A stretch of DNA of 64,000 bases from Alphaproteobacteria bacterium (GTDB taxonomy: Bacteria > Pseudomonadota > Alphaproteobacteria > UBA8366 > Aestuariispiraceae). The position numbers and the translations under genes were made by a program. The DNA lies in assembly GCA_006844765.1 (NCBI GenBank), contig SPJV01000214.1, positions 1-64,000 of the forward strand, given 5' to 3'. Positions 18,459 through 26,388 of the stretch are shown piece after piece. The notes under the pieces are model-generated. The model saw only the letters and a program-made list of their open reading frames with translations. It had not been told where the DNA came from and did not search any database. Positions within the stretch are counted from its first letter, which is position 1. Each line of letters opens with the position of its first letter.

Positions 18459-19385
18459 CTAATGCCCCCCCATCACGCCAATTGAGTAAATATCGGATGG
18501 CTCGATCACCAAGTCGAACAAAAGCTTCAAGCAGACGGCTAGAACCATGGCGGCCAATAAACCACGCAGCTGTTCCCCCTTCAACTTCACCCCAATTTTG
18601 GTACCAACCTGCGCGCCGACCACCCCACCGACCAACAACATAACCGCCAGGACCACGTCCACAGTCTGGTTCAAACTTGCCTGAAAGATCGTCGCGTTGG
18701 CGGTTACGAAGATGATCTGGAACAGGGAAGTTCCGACAACCACAACTGTCGGCATCCCCAGCAAATAAATCATCGCCGGCACCATGACGAAACCGCCGCC
18801 AACCCCCATGATGGCGGACAACACGCCAACAAGGAAGCCGATGCCCAGCGGCAGTAAAGCGCTGATATAAAGCTTCGACTTCCGAAAGCGCATCTTGAAG
18901 GGAAGACCGTGCAGCCAGTTATGCTGATGCAATTTCCCGCGGCTTACACGGCCTGTCTTGCTGCGCGACTTGAACATCGCGCGCAGGCTTTCGACCATCA
19001 TCAGAGATCCAATGATGCCGAGGAAGACCACATAAGAGAGCTTAATGACGAAATCGATCTGGCCGAGAGATTGCAGATACTTGAACAGGAACACACCACC
19101 GGTTGACCCAAAGAACCCACCGACCAGTAACACCGTGCCCATCTTGAAATCGACATTGCCGCGCCGCCAATGCGCCATCACGCCGGAGACGGAGGACGCA
19201 ACGATCTGATTTGCCTCCGTCGCCACGGCAACAGGTGACGGAACCCCCATGAAGATCAGCAACGGCGTCATCAGAAACCCACCACCTACGCCAAAGATAC
19301 CGGACAGCATTCCAACCCCCGCCCCCATGCCGAGGATCAGGAAGATATTCACCGACATCTCTGCAATCGGCAGATAGATATGCAT
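18459..19385 (-). CDS. TauE/SafE family anion exporter, copy 1
   Basis: 308 residues with eight to nine helices. The duplicated family motif appears as GIFGVGGGFLMTPLLI near residue 30 and GVLSAIMGVGGGFVMVPAMI near 190. TauE/SafE proteins export sulfite, sulfoacetate or related organosulfur anions. A cytoplasmic loop SRGKLHQHNWLHGLPFKMR splits the two halves. It is followed by TIGR02186 and soeABC. By eye it is identical at well over three quarters of positions to the copy at 19544-20473. It differs in the second helix turn, with VATEANQIV here and VATGANQIV in the other copy. Confidence 0.9.
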   Translation of the reverse strand: MHIYLPIAEMSVNIFLILGMGAGVGMLSGIFGVGGGFLMTPLLIFMGVPSPVAVATEANQIVASSVSGVMAHWRRGNVDFKMGTVLLVGGFFGSTGGVFLFKYLQSLGQIDFVIKLSYVVFLGIIGSLMMVESLRAMFKSRSKTGRVSRGKLHQHNWLHGLPFKMRFRKSKLYISALLPLGIGFLVGVLSAIMGVGGGFVMVPAMIYLLGMPTVVVVGTSLFQIIFVTANATIFQASLNQTVDVVLAVMLLVGGVVGAQVGTKIGVKLKGEQLRGLLAAMVLAVCLKLLFDLVIEPSDIYSIGVMGGH

Positions 19386-19543
19386 TAAATAAATCGCACT
19401 CGGTGTTGGGGGCCATCACGCTTGATCTTACATAAAGCACTGAAACCTACAGGGACGTCAATTGCTGGCCCCTGCTTTTCAGCAAAACTGAACACCCTGG
19501 CCCAACTCCGACCCCGCTTGGACCGCTCCGATTCGCGCGCGTC

Positions 19544-20473
19544 CTAGAATGGTTTGCTCAACACCCGGATCGAATAAACATCCGCCGGTTCGATCACCAA
19601 ATCGAACAACAGCTTAATCGAGACCGCCAGAACCATCGCCGCCAACAACCCGCGAAGCTGTTCGCCGTTCAGTTTCGCGCCGATCTTGGTACCAAGCTGC
19701 GCGCCGATCACGCCCCCGAGCAACAGGAGTAACGCCAGCTCCACATCAACGGTCTGCGTCAATGTCGCCTGGAAAATCGTTGCATTGGCAGTCACGAAAA
19801 TAATCTGGAACAACGATGTTCCGATCACCACAATTGTCGGCATCCCGAGTAGATAGATCATCGCCGGCACCATAATGAAGCCACCACCAACCCCCATGAT
19901 GGCGGAGAGCACCCCCACAGCGGCACCAACACCTAACGGCAGGATCGCGCTGATATAGAGCTTCGACTTGCGGAAGCGCATTTTGAAGGGAAGGCCATGC
20001 AGCCAGTTATGTTGATGCAGTTTCCCCCGGCTCACCCGCGCGCCCTTAACGCGACTGCGAAAGATCGTTCGCAGGCTTTCAACCATCATCAAACCACCGA
20101 TGATGCCCAGAAATACGACATAACAAACCTTAATGACGAAATCGATTTGCCCCAGGGACTGCAAATACTTGAAAAGAAAAACGCCACCGGTCGAGCCGAA
20201 GAAACCGCCGACCAGCAAAACAAACCCCATTTTGAAGTCGATATTCCCGCGCCGCCAATGGGCCATGACACCGGATACTGAGGATCCAACGATCTGGTTA
20301 GCCCCCGTCGCAACCGCAACGGCAGAAGGCACCCCAAGAAAAATCAACAAAGGTGTCATCAAGAATCCACCACCGACGCCGAAGATTCCGGACATAACCC
20401 CAATCCCGGCACCGAGCCCCAGGATCAGAAAAACATTCGCGGCCATTTCGGCGATAGACAGATAGATATACAT
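19544..20473 (-). CDS. TauE/SafE family anion exporter, copy 2
   Basis: 309 residues, same architecture and loop as the neighbouring copy; the motifs GIFGVGGGFLMTPLLI and GVLSAIMGVGGGFIMVPAMI are almost unchanged. Differences cluster at the N-terminus, the cytoplasmic loop and the last ten residues (RVLSKPF against GVMGGH). It is the first gene of the minus-strand sulfur block; 158 bp separates it from copy 1, enough for a second promoter. The 180 bp upstream (20474-20653) is shared with divergent tusA. Substrate assignment to sulfite rests on the soeABC context. Confidence 0.9.
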   Translation of the reverse strand: MYIYLSIAEMAANVFLILGLGAGIGVMSGIFGVGGGFLMTPLLIFLGVPSAVAVATGANQIVGSSVSGVMAHWRRGNIDFKMGFVLLVGGFFGSTGGVFLFKYLQSLGQIDFVIKVCYVVFLGIIGGLMMVESLRTIFRSRVKGARVSRGKLHQHNWLHGLPFKMRFRKSKLYISAILPLGVGAAVGVLSAIMGVGGGFIMVPAMIYLLGMPTIVVIGTSLFQIIFVTANATIFQATLTQTVDVELALLLLLGGVIGAQLGTKIGAKLNGEQLRGLLAAMVLAVSIKLLFDLVIEPADVYSIRVLSKPF

Positions 20474-20653
20474 ATCTTTGACAAGATTGTTTGTGACAAC
20501 AGTTCAGAACAGTCGGGAAAGGTTACTCGAATCGCATCATAACTCGCTAATTGTTTGCTGGACGTCAATCGCTACCCCCATCATCAAATGATCAAAGGTG
20601 AAAGACGCAACCCTGGAACACAGTTGGCGCGGACATAATTGGAGATTTACCGG

Positions 20654-20881
20654 ATGGCAAATGAAACTCTCGATGCAACAGGTTTGAAATGTCCATTACC
20701 GGTCCTAAAAGCCCAGAAGCGTCTGAAGAATATGGCGGCTGGGGAAAGGCTGGCGATCATGGCAACAGATCCGGGCGCACCAGCCGACCTGAAAGCACTT
20801 TGTGATACGCGCGGCCATGTTTTTGTTTCAGAGGAAGAGGTAGGCGGTACGTTCACTGTTGTTGTCGAGCGCAATGCATAA
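20654..20881 (+). CDS. tusA: TusA family sulfurtransferase
   Basis: 75 residues from the ATG at 20654, which has GGAG upstream at good spacing. The CPxP motif (LKCPLPVLKAQK) holds the persulfide-carrying cysteine. TusA relays sulfane sulfur in the cytoplasm, for tRNA thiolation, molybdenum-cofactor work, or oxidative sulfur metabolism. Being divergent from the exporter/SoeABC operon favours the last, as seen in sulfur oxidisers where TusA delivers sulfur to pathways that end in sulfite. No rhodanese or DsrE partner is adjacent. Confidence 0.92.
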   Translation: MANETLDATGLKCPLPVLKAQKRLKNMAAGERLAIMATDPGAPADLKALCDTRGHVFVSEEEVGGTFTVVVERNA

Positions 20882-20917
20882 ACACAGAAATGCCATCACC
20901 GGCATCCTCGCTAAACG

Positions 20918-21202
20918 TCAGCCCTCGCTCTCGTCACCCTTGCCATAGATTTCAGTGATGGACACCGCCAGATGATCGTCAACAACAACAACTTCACCCC
21001 GGCCGATATACATGCCGTTGACCTGAATCTCGACCGATTCTCCAACACGCCGGTCAAGCTCGATCACCGCACCACGGCCAATCTTCAACAGGTTCGATAC
21101 CTTCATCTCCGCCGTGCCAAGAACGGCGGTGATATCGACCGATATGGTTTCCGCCGCCTTGCCCGCTTCAGTCAGACCAGCAAGACCGTTTTCATCACTC
21201 AT
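20918..21202 (-). CDS. fliN: Flagellar motor switch protein FliN (SpoA domain)
   Basis: 94 residues. The SpoA fold is clear from DITAVLGTAEMKVSNLLKIG, GAVIELDRRVGESVEIQVNG and IGRGEVVVVDDHLAVSITEI. FliN forms the lower C-ring of the flagellar switch and contributes to torque switching and export. No other flagellar gene is within the window, so this copy is isolated from a flagellar cluster. It converges on tusA with 36 bp between, and its start is 46 bp from the divergent Sel1 gene. Confidence 0.9.
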   Translation of the reverse strand: MSDENGLAGLTEAGKAAETISVDITAVLGTAEMKVSNLLKIGRGAVIELDRRVGESVEIQVNGMYIGRGEVVVVDDHLAVSITEIYGKGDESEG

Positions 21203-21248
21203 TCCGGCGTTCCATCTTTTAAAGCCGCTGCGCGGAGCCTGCGCTAGT

Positions 21249-22316
21249 ATGCGCAGCTATCTTCTCAATAGCGGGGATTCGCGCTGCCGTCCATGGCCGC
21301 CAAGCGCATCCGGGCGCGGCAATTGGGGGATATTCATTCCGCTGATCCTTGCTTTCCTGCATCTATTAGCGACGCCGATAAACGCCCAAATCGCAGATGA
21401 GCTCGTGGCCGCTGCGGAGGCAGGCAGTGCAACGGCGCAATATGACATCGGCAAAAGATATGAACGGGGCGACGGTGTCGAAGCGGACGACTTCATTGCC
21501 TTGCGCTGGTTTCGCAGAGCTGCAGAGAATGGACATGGTCCAGCAGCGCTTGATCTCGGTTGGATGCTCGCGAATGGTTATGGGGCCGCACTTGATATGG
21601 CAGAAGCATATCTTTGGTTCACAATTGCTCAAGGGCGCGGCGTGCCTGATGCAGGAATTCAACGCCATGCCGCCCGCAGTGAGTTGGATGCCCCAACAAT
21701 TTCCGCGCTAGATCGAAAGGCTGGCGAAGTTTTGGGAACCACTGCACCCGCCGTCGCCAATTCAGAGCCTGACGTCACAGAAGATATGATCACGGAGGTG
21801 ACGGTAATTGACGATCCAACCACCCTTCGCCGATTGTTCTGGACAACCTGGACACCCGACTATCTGGCCCGGCTGGAGAAACTGGCAGCGCAAGATGATC
21901 CCCAGGCACAAAACCTGTTGGGCCTCGCCCTCACACGTGGCACAGATCTCACGCGGCGGGAAAAGGGCCTGCAATGGCTTTTCAAAGCCGCTTCATCCGG
22001 CATGGTCGCCGCCCAGTATAATCTGGCCGATGCCTATATTGACCGGCGTCTCGGCATCATGGATCCAGATGCGGCGGCACGGTGGTTAAAGGAAGCGAAG
22101 CGGGGCCTGGCACCCAATACCGGCACCAGCGACTATGAAACCGCAACTCGGTTATTCCGTGAAGCCGCGGAATACACGGATCCCTATCGCGCAGCCGCCC
22201 TTGGGTATGAAAGTGCGACCGATGCACTCGCCCAGTTGATAGAACTGCGTCGCGTCGAGGCCGCTGCCATGATCGAAATGCGCCAACGCAGCGGACAGTT
22301 ACCGGAAGCGCAATGA
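21249..22316 (+). CDS. Sel1-repeat (TPR-like) secreted protein
   Basis: About 355 residues from the ATG at 21249. A hydrophobic signal (WGIFIPLILAFLHLLATPINA) is followed by Sel1-like repeats: AEAGSATAQYDIGKRYERGD, AAENGHGPAALDLGWMLANG, AEAYLWFTIAQGRG, then a spacer and AAQDDPQAQNLLGLALTRG, AASSGMVAAQYNLADAYI. Such proteins are protein-interaction scaffolds in the periplasm. The start follows GGAG. The stop overlaps the YdcF start as ATGA, so the two are coupled. The partner is unknown. Confidence 0.82.
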   Translation: MRSYLLNSGDSRCRPWPPSASGRGNWGIFIPLILAFLHLLATPINAQIADELVAAAEAGSATAQYDIGKRYERGDGVEADDFIALRWFRRAAENGHGPAALDLGWMLANGYGAALDMAEAYLWFTIAQGRGVPDAGIQRHAARSELDAPTISALDRKAGEVLGTTAPAVANSEPDVTEDMITEVTVIDDPTTLRRLFWTTWTPDYLARLEKLAAQDDPQAQNLLGLALTRGTDLTRREKGLQWLFKAASSGMVAAQYNLADAYIDRRLGIMDPDAAARWLKEAKRGLAPNTGTSDYETATRLFREAAEYTDPYRAAALGYESATDALAQLIELRRVEAAAMIEMRQRSGQLPEAQ

Positions 22317-23035
22317 TCATTGTTCAGGACATCGGGGTTAATATCCTCCTATGGGCAGCGATCTTAGGTTGCATCATATTACCGCGCATGCCCCGCGTGA
22401 TGCGGGTTATCGGCCTTATTCTGGCATTGGCAGGAATGCCCGTCCTTCCATTCCTATCCTGGCACTTATTCGAAGGGGCCGGGTCTATTGAAACAGGACC
22501 GTCAGACAAAACCTTCATCGCCGTGTTTGGCGGCGGTGCCTCCCGCATTCCAGAGATCGGCGCCTGGCCGGAATCCGACACTGTCCTTCGCGTTGCAGCC
22601 GGTCTAAGCGCAGCGCAGGAGAGCGGGTTGCCAATCGCGTTTTCCGGCGGAGCAACCAAGGACGGTGCGCCCACAGAGGCAGACGCCGTAAGACGATCCC
22701 TGAACTGGCCCGACAATGCACCAATGGATGACAATGCCCGGAACACAAAAGAAAATGCGGAAGCCTTTGCCAAGATCGCCGCTCAACAGGGGTGGACCCA
22801 TGTTGTGCTCGCCACCGGACCGACACATCGCAGGCGCGCGGCGGCAACACTTCGGGCGGCAGGGCTAACACTCGCAGGGGTCGCGGAAACATCCCGGGAA
22901 AGGCCCACGTTATCTGCGCTCTTCTTCGTCCCCTCGCTCAAAGGGCTCGCACTATGGCGCAGGCCAACCTATGAGACAGCCGCAATCGCCAGCTATCTAG
23001 CGGCAGGCCGGATCGCGTGGCGAGATCTATTCTGA
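22313..23035 (+). CDS. YdcF/ElyC-like DUF218 membrane protein
   Basis: 240 residues. Two N-terminal hydrophobic helices precede a DUF218 domain: TFIAVFGGGASRIPEIG, PIAFSGGAT, DNARNTKENAEAFAKI, HVVLATGPTHRRRAAATL. The NTxENA and S/TGxxHxxRA elements are the usual conserved points. E. coli members act in envelope biogenesis at the inner membrane; activity here is not established. Translationally coupled to the Sel1 gene, suggesting a shared envelope role. Confidence 0.88.
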   Translation: MIIVQDIGVNILLWAAILGCIILPRMPRVMRVIGLILALAGMPVLPFLSWHLFEGAGSIETGPSDKTFIAVFGGGASRIPEIGAWPESDTVLRVAAGLSAAQESGLPIAFSGGATKDGAPTEADAVRRSLNWPDNAPMDDNARNTKENAEAFAKIAAQQGWTHVVLATGPTHRRRAAATLRAAGLTLAGVAETSRERPTLSALFFVPSLKGLALWRRPTYETAAIASYLAAGRIAWRDLF

Positions 23036-23078
23036 CAACAATTCTGCGTCGGTGGAATGGAATTTCCGCGCCACGGTA

Positions 23079-23243
23079 CTAGCGGTTCTTACGAAGTACC
23101 AGCCACAAGGCGTGGATCATCCCCGGCACGAAGAAACACAGGGTTAGGATCAAATTCAGCCAGAAATGCAGGCCGATACCGACTGTCAAAAAAGCTGCCA
23201 GCGGCGGGATGAAGATCGCGATGATGATGCGGATAATGTCCAT
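23079..23243 (-). CDS. YqaE/Pmp3 family small membrane protein
   Basis: 54 residues encoded by ATG at 23243 to TAG at 23079. Two hydrophobic helices flank a polar turn: IIIAIFIPPLAAFLTVGIG and WLNLILTLCFFVPGMIHA, ending in the basic LRKNR. This is the stress-associated Pmp3/UPF0057 fold. AGGGAAG lies ahead of the start. It follows the YdcF gene convergently and precedes the SDR stop by 40 bp. Confidence 0.9.
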   Translation of the reverse strand: MDIIRIIIAIFIPPLAAFLTVGIGLHFWLNLILTLCFFVPGMIHALWLVLRKNR

Positions 23244-23283
23244 GGGGCTTCCCTTCTGTTTATTCTTTGATTTCTATTAGGCT

Positions 23284-24060
23284 TTAGCGAAGATAACGCG
23301 TATCGCCATCGACACTCAATGACTGTCCGGAGATTGCTTTCCCCGCATCTGTAGCCAGATAAAGGGCAAGACGCGCCAAGTCCAGCGGATCGATCATTAC
23401 CCCCATCGAAGAGGTGGCGAGAAATTCTTCCTCCACCTGGGCAAAGCTAACACCACGGGTTTCCGCCTTATCGGAAATAACGCGCCGAATGCGCTCCCCA
23501 TCAACCGGCCCCGGCAGGATCGAGTTAACGCGAATGCCGAAGGGGCCAAGTTCCGCCGCCAAGGTCTTGCTAAATCCAACGACGGCCCATTTCGATGCGG
23601 AATAAGGGGTGCGCAGCGGGAAGCCGAATTTCCCGGCAGCGGAGGACAAATTAATGATCACGCCAGCGCCCGCCGCTTTCATGCCCGGAACAACCTTGCG
23701 CGCCATTCGGAACTGCCCGCCGATATTGACCGCTAAGACCCGATCAAACTCCTCCGGCTCGACATCTTCGACTGGCAGGGCAGGCCCAGCGATCCCGGCG
23801 TTGTTAACCAGAACATCGATGCCACCCATCGCCGCCAAAGCGCCATCAACAAAGGCATCCACTTGCTCCGTCACAGCCACATCACAGGCCATCACACCGA
23901 TATCCGGATAGCTGCCGCGCAGATCTTCAAGTCCTTTCGGATCGATATCAGAAATGAACAGCTTTGCGCCGGCATCCCGGTAAACATCCAACATCACCCG
24001 GCCAATTCCTGAGGCAGCGGCGGTGATCACCACTCGCTTACCGTCCACCCGCAATTCCAT
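23284..24060 (-). CDS. SDR family oxidoreductase
   Basis: 258 residues from the ATG at 24060, preceded by GAGGGAAG. Classical short-chain dehydrogenase: cofactor motif TAAASGIGRVM (TGxxxGIG variant), NNAGIAG, catalytic Ser in LSSAAGKFG and YSASK for Tyr and Lys, with LPGPVDGERI after. The Asp of FISDID at the end of beta-2 suggests NAD(H). Substrate unknown. It lies 10 bp downstream of the GT4 gene on the same strand and may share its transcript. Confidence 0.85.
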   Translation of the reverse strand: MELRVDGKRVVITAAASGIGRVMLDVYRDAGAKLFISDIDPKGLEDLRGSYPDIGVMACDVAVTEQVDAFVDGALAAMGGIDVLVNNAGIAGPALPVEDVEPEEFDRVLAVNIGGQFRMARKVVPGMKAAGAGVIINLSSAAGKFGFPLRTPYSASKWAVVGFSKTLAAELGPFGIRVNSILPGPVDGERIRRVISDKAETRGVSFAQVEEEFLATSSMGVMIDPLDLARLALYLATDAGKAISGQSLSVDGDTRYLR

Positions 24061-24070
24061 CACTTCCCTC

Positions 24071-25228
24071 CTAGAACTCTTTTTTCAGCAGCGCCCCGTA
24101 GAGCGCCATTGTTTCACTAACGACGATATCGCTCGCAAATTCCTGCTCTGTCGCGCGGCGTGCCCCGGCACCAAGAGTGGTTCGAAGGCTCGCATCCGAC
24201 GTCAATCTCCCCAACGCATCGGCCAAAGGTTCAACGCTCTTTAGAGGTACCCTAATCCCTGTGTCGCCATCGCGGCAAATCTCCCGACAGCCAGGCACAT
24301 CGGTCGCGACCACCGGAAGCCCACATGCTGCCCCCTCCAGCAAGGATTTAGGCAGGCCTTCGCGATATGACGGCAGGACTGCAATATCGGCTTCCGCATA
24401 GAGAGCAGCAATATCACTCCGGGGCCCGAGAACTTCGACAACACCGTCATTTGCCCAGGCATCCAGTTGCGCCTGGGGAATGCTCGCCGGATTGGCGTCT
24501 GTCGGTCCCACCAACCTGATGGTGATCGGGGTTCCCCGCGCCCGTAAAATTCGCGCAGCCTCCACAAGCTCGCCAATTCCTTTGTCCCAGAGCATGCGGC
24601 TGACACAGATCGCGACAACGGGCCGGTCCGCAGCACCTGCAGAAGGGAGGGCTTTGGGGGAGAAATGGGCGATATCGACACCTGAGCCTCGGATCACCGC
24701 GATGTGCGTGGGATCAACGCCGATCTCGCTCTCGAACAAGCTCTTGTCATCGCCATTCTGAACAATCAGCGCCGTCCCCTTCCGGTTATTCAACCAGCGA
24801 AAGGCAGTCTTGATCACCGGGCGCAACAGCCGCGCTTTCAGCGATGCGGAGATAAACATAAAGCCAAGCCCTGCCATCGCATTCACAACTTTAGGGCTCT
24901 CCGCCTGCAGCGCTGCCGCGATCCCACCATAGAGGGCCGGCTTCATGGCGACATGATGGACGAGGTCCGGTGTTATCTCTTCATAGACCGCGCGAATGGC
25001 TTTGAAGGTCTTCATATCCCGAACTGGGTTCAGACCACTGCGATCAAAAGGGATATGGCGCGGCTCGAACCCCTCGGCCTCAATGCGCGCATGATGCTCC
25101 GCCATCCGGGCAGCAACGATCACCCGGGCACCGGCATCCCGTGCCGCCCGTGCGAAGGGCAGCCTGTGAGACCAGAAATACCAGTCCTCAGTAACCAAGT
25201 AGAGGATTGTAACGCCGTCCAAACTCAT
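24071..25228 (-). CDS. Glycosyltransferase family 4 protein
   Basis: About 385 residues from the ATG at 25228; an earlier ATG at 25255 would overlap rodA and has no ribosome site. GT-B fold: N-terminal LYLVTEDWYFWSHRLPFA, C-terminal donor domain with ICVSRMLWDKGIGELVEAA and PSYREGLPKSLLEGAACG, the E-x7-E motif of GT4 retaining enzymes. Directly downstream of rodA with 8 bp between, so it may be part of the cell-shape transcript. Acceptor and sugar cannot be told; capsular or O-antigen polysaccharide is usual for the family. Confidence 0.88.
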   Translation of the reverse strand: MSLDGVTILYLVTEDWYFWSHRLPFARAARDAGARVIVAARMAEHHARIEAEGFEPRHIPFDRSGLNPVRDMKTFKAIRAVYEEITPDLVHHVAMKPALYGGIAAALQAESPKVVNAMAGLGFMFISASLKARLLRPVIKTAFRWLNNRKGTALIVQNGDDKSLFESEIGVDPTHIAVIRGSGVDIAHFSPKALPSAGAADRPVVAICVSRMLWDKGIGELVEAARILRARGTPITIRLVGPTDANPASIPQAQLDAWANDGVVEVLGPRSDIAALYAEADIAVLPSYREGLPKSLLEGAACGLPVVATDVPGCREICRDGDTGIRVPLKSVEPLADALGRLTSDASLRTTLGAGARRATEQEFASDIVVSETMALYGALLKKEF

Positions 25229-25236
25229 CGCATCTC

Positions 25237-26388
25237 TCAGGCCGTATCCGCCCAACGCCGCCCTATTCGGAGATCCCGATGGACATAGGCATTCATCAAT
25301 AGCCCAAAGCCGAACATCAAGGACAGCATGACGCTGCCACCATAGGAGACGAGCGGAAGGGGGACCCCGACGACCGGTACCACCCCCATAACCATCGCGA
25401 TGTTGATAAAGACATAAAGTGAGAAATTGACGGTAACGCCAATCGCCATCAATCGGCCAAACTGGCTGCGGGCCCTAAACGCTATTCCAAAGCCATAGGC
25501 GATCACCAATGAGAATAAGAGCATCAAAGCCAAGCCGCCGATCAGACCGAATTCTTCCCCCAACATGGTGAAGATAAAGTCCGTATGCTTTTCCGGTAGG
25601 AAGTTCAAATGACTTTGCGTGCCTTGAATAAAGCCTTTACCCGAGATCCCCCCCGAGCCCATGGCGATTTTTGACTGCAGGATGTTATAGCCACTGCCAA
25701 GCGGATCACGTTCCGGATCCAGAAAGACCATAACCCGCTCTTTCTGATAAGAATGCATCAAGCTCCAGCCGATCGGCACCATGGCCATTCCGCTCAGGCC
25801 AATCACCACAAACTTCCATATCCGCACCCCGGCCAGAAAAAATACCATCATCGCCAGAGCGCCGAGCAAGATCGCTGTTCCCAAATCCGGTTGCCGGATA
25901 ATCAACAGTGCCGGTGCCGCGACCAGCAAAACCGGTACGGCCAAATTGCTGATCCGCCCCATGTCTTCATAAGACAGCCCGTGAAAATACCGCGCCAAGG
26001 CAAGGACAATGGCAATCTTCATTGTCTCTGAGGGCTGAAAGCGCATGAAGGGTAGGTCAATCCAGCGCTGCGCGCCTTTGCCGATCAGCCCGGCGACTTC
26101 AACATATCCCAGCAGCAGCAGCGCCAAGGCATAGATGACATAGGCGTATCGCATCCAAAGCCGCATATCGATCAAGGCGGCGACGAGCAGACCACAGAGC
26201 AATACACCGAAACGGATGGCATGCATCTTCGCCCAGGGCTCCCAACTGCCATTGGCGGCAGAGTAAAGCATCGCCACCCCAACTGACACACAGCCAACCA
26301 AGAGCAGAAGAAATGTCCAGTTAAGCTGCCAGATTTTCTGTTGCAGCGTCAATTCCGGATTTTGGAAATCCCCAAGACCACGCTGCAT
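25237..26388 (-). CDS. rodA: Rod shape-determining protein RodA (SEDS glycosyltransferase)
   Basis: 383 residues, about ten helices. SEDS proteins polymerise lipid II into glycan strands. Diagnostic segments are RFQPSETMKIAIVLALARY, IRQPDLGTAILLG and GKGFIQGTQSHLNFLPEKHT followed by DFIFTMLGEEFG. Start and the mrdA stop overlap as TGATG. RodA works with PBP2 as the elongasome polymerase-transpeptidase pair, consistent with the mre operon order here. Confidence 0.96.
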   Translation of the reverse strand: MQRGLGDFQNPELTLQQKIWQLNWTFLLLLVGCVSVGVAMLYSAANGSWEPWAKMHAIRFGVLLCGLLVAALIDMRLWMRYAYVIYALALLLLGYVEVAGLIGKGAQRWIDLPFMRFQPSETMKIAIVLALARYFHGLSYEDMGRISNLAVPVLLVAAPALLIIRQPDLGTAILLGALAMMVFFLAGVRIWKFVVIGLSGMAMVPIGWSLMHSYQKERVMVFLDPERDPLGSGYNILQSKIAMGSGGISGKGFIQGTQSHLNFLPEKHTDFIFTMLGEEFGLIGGLALMLLFSLVIAYGFGIAFRARSQFGRLMAIGVTVNFSLYVFINIAMVMGVVPVVGVPLPLVSYGGSVMLSLMFGFGLLMNAYVHRDLRIGRRWADTA

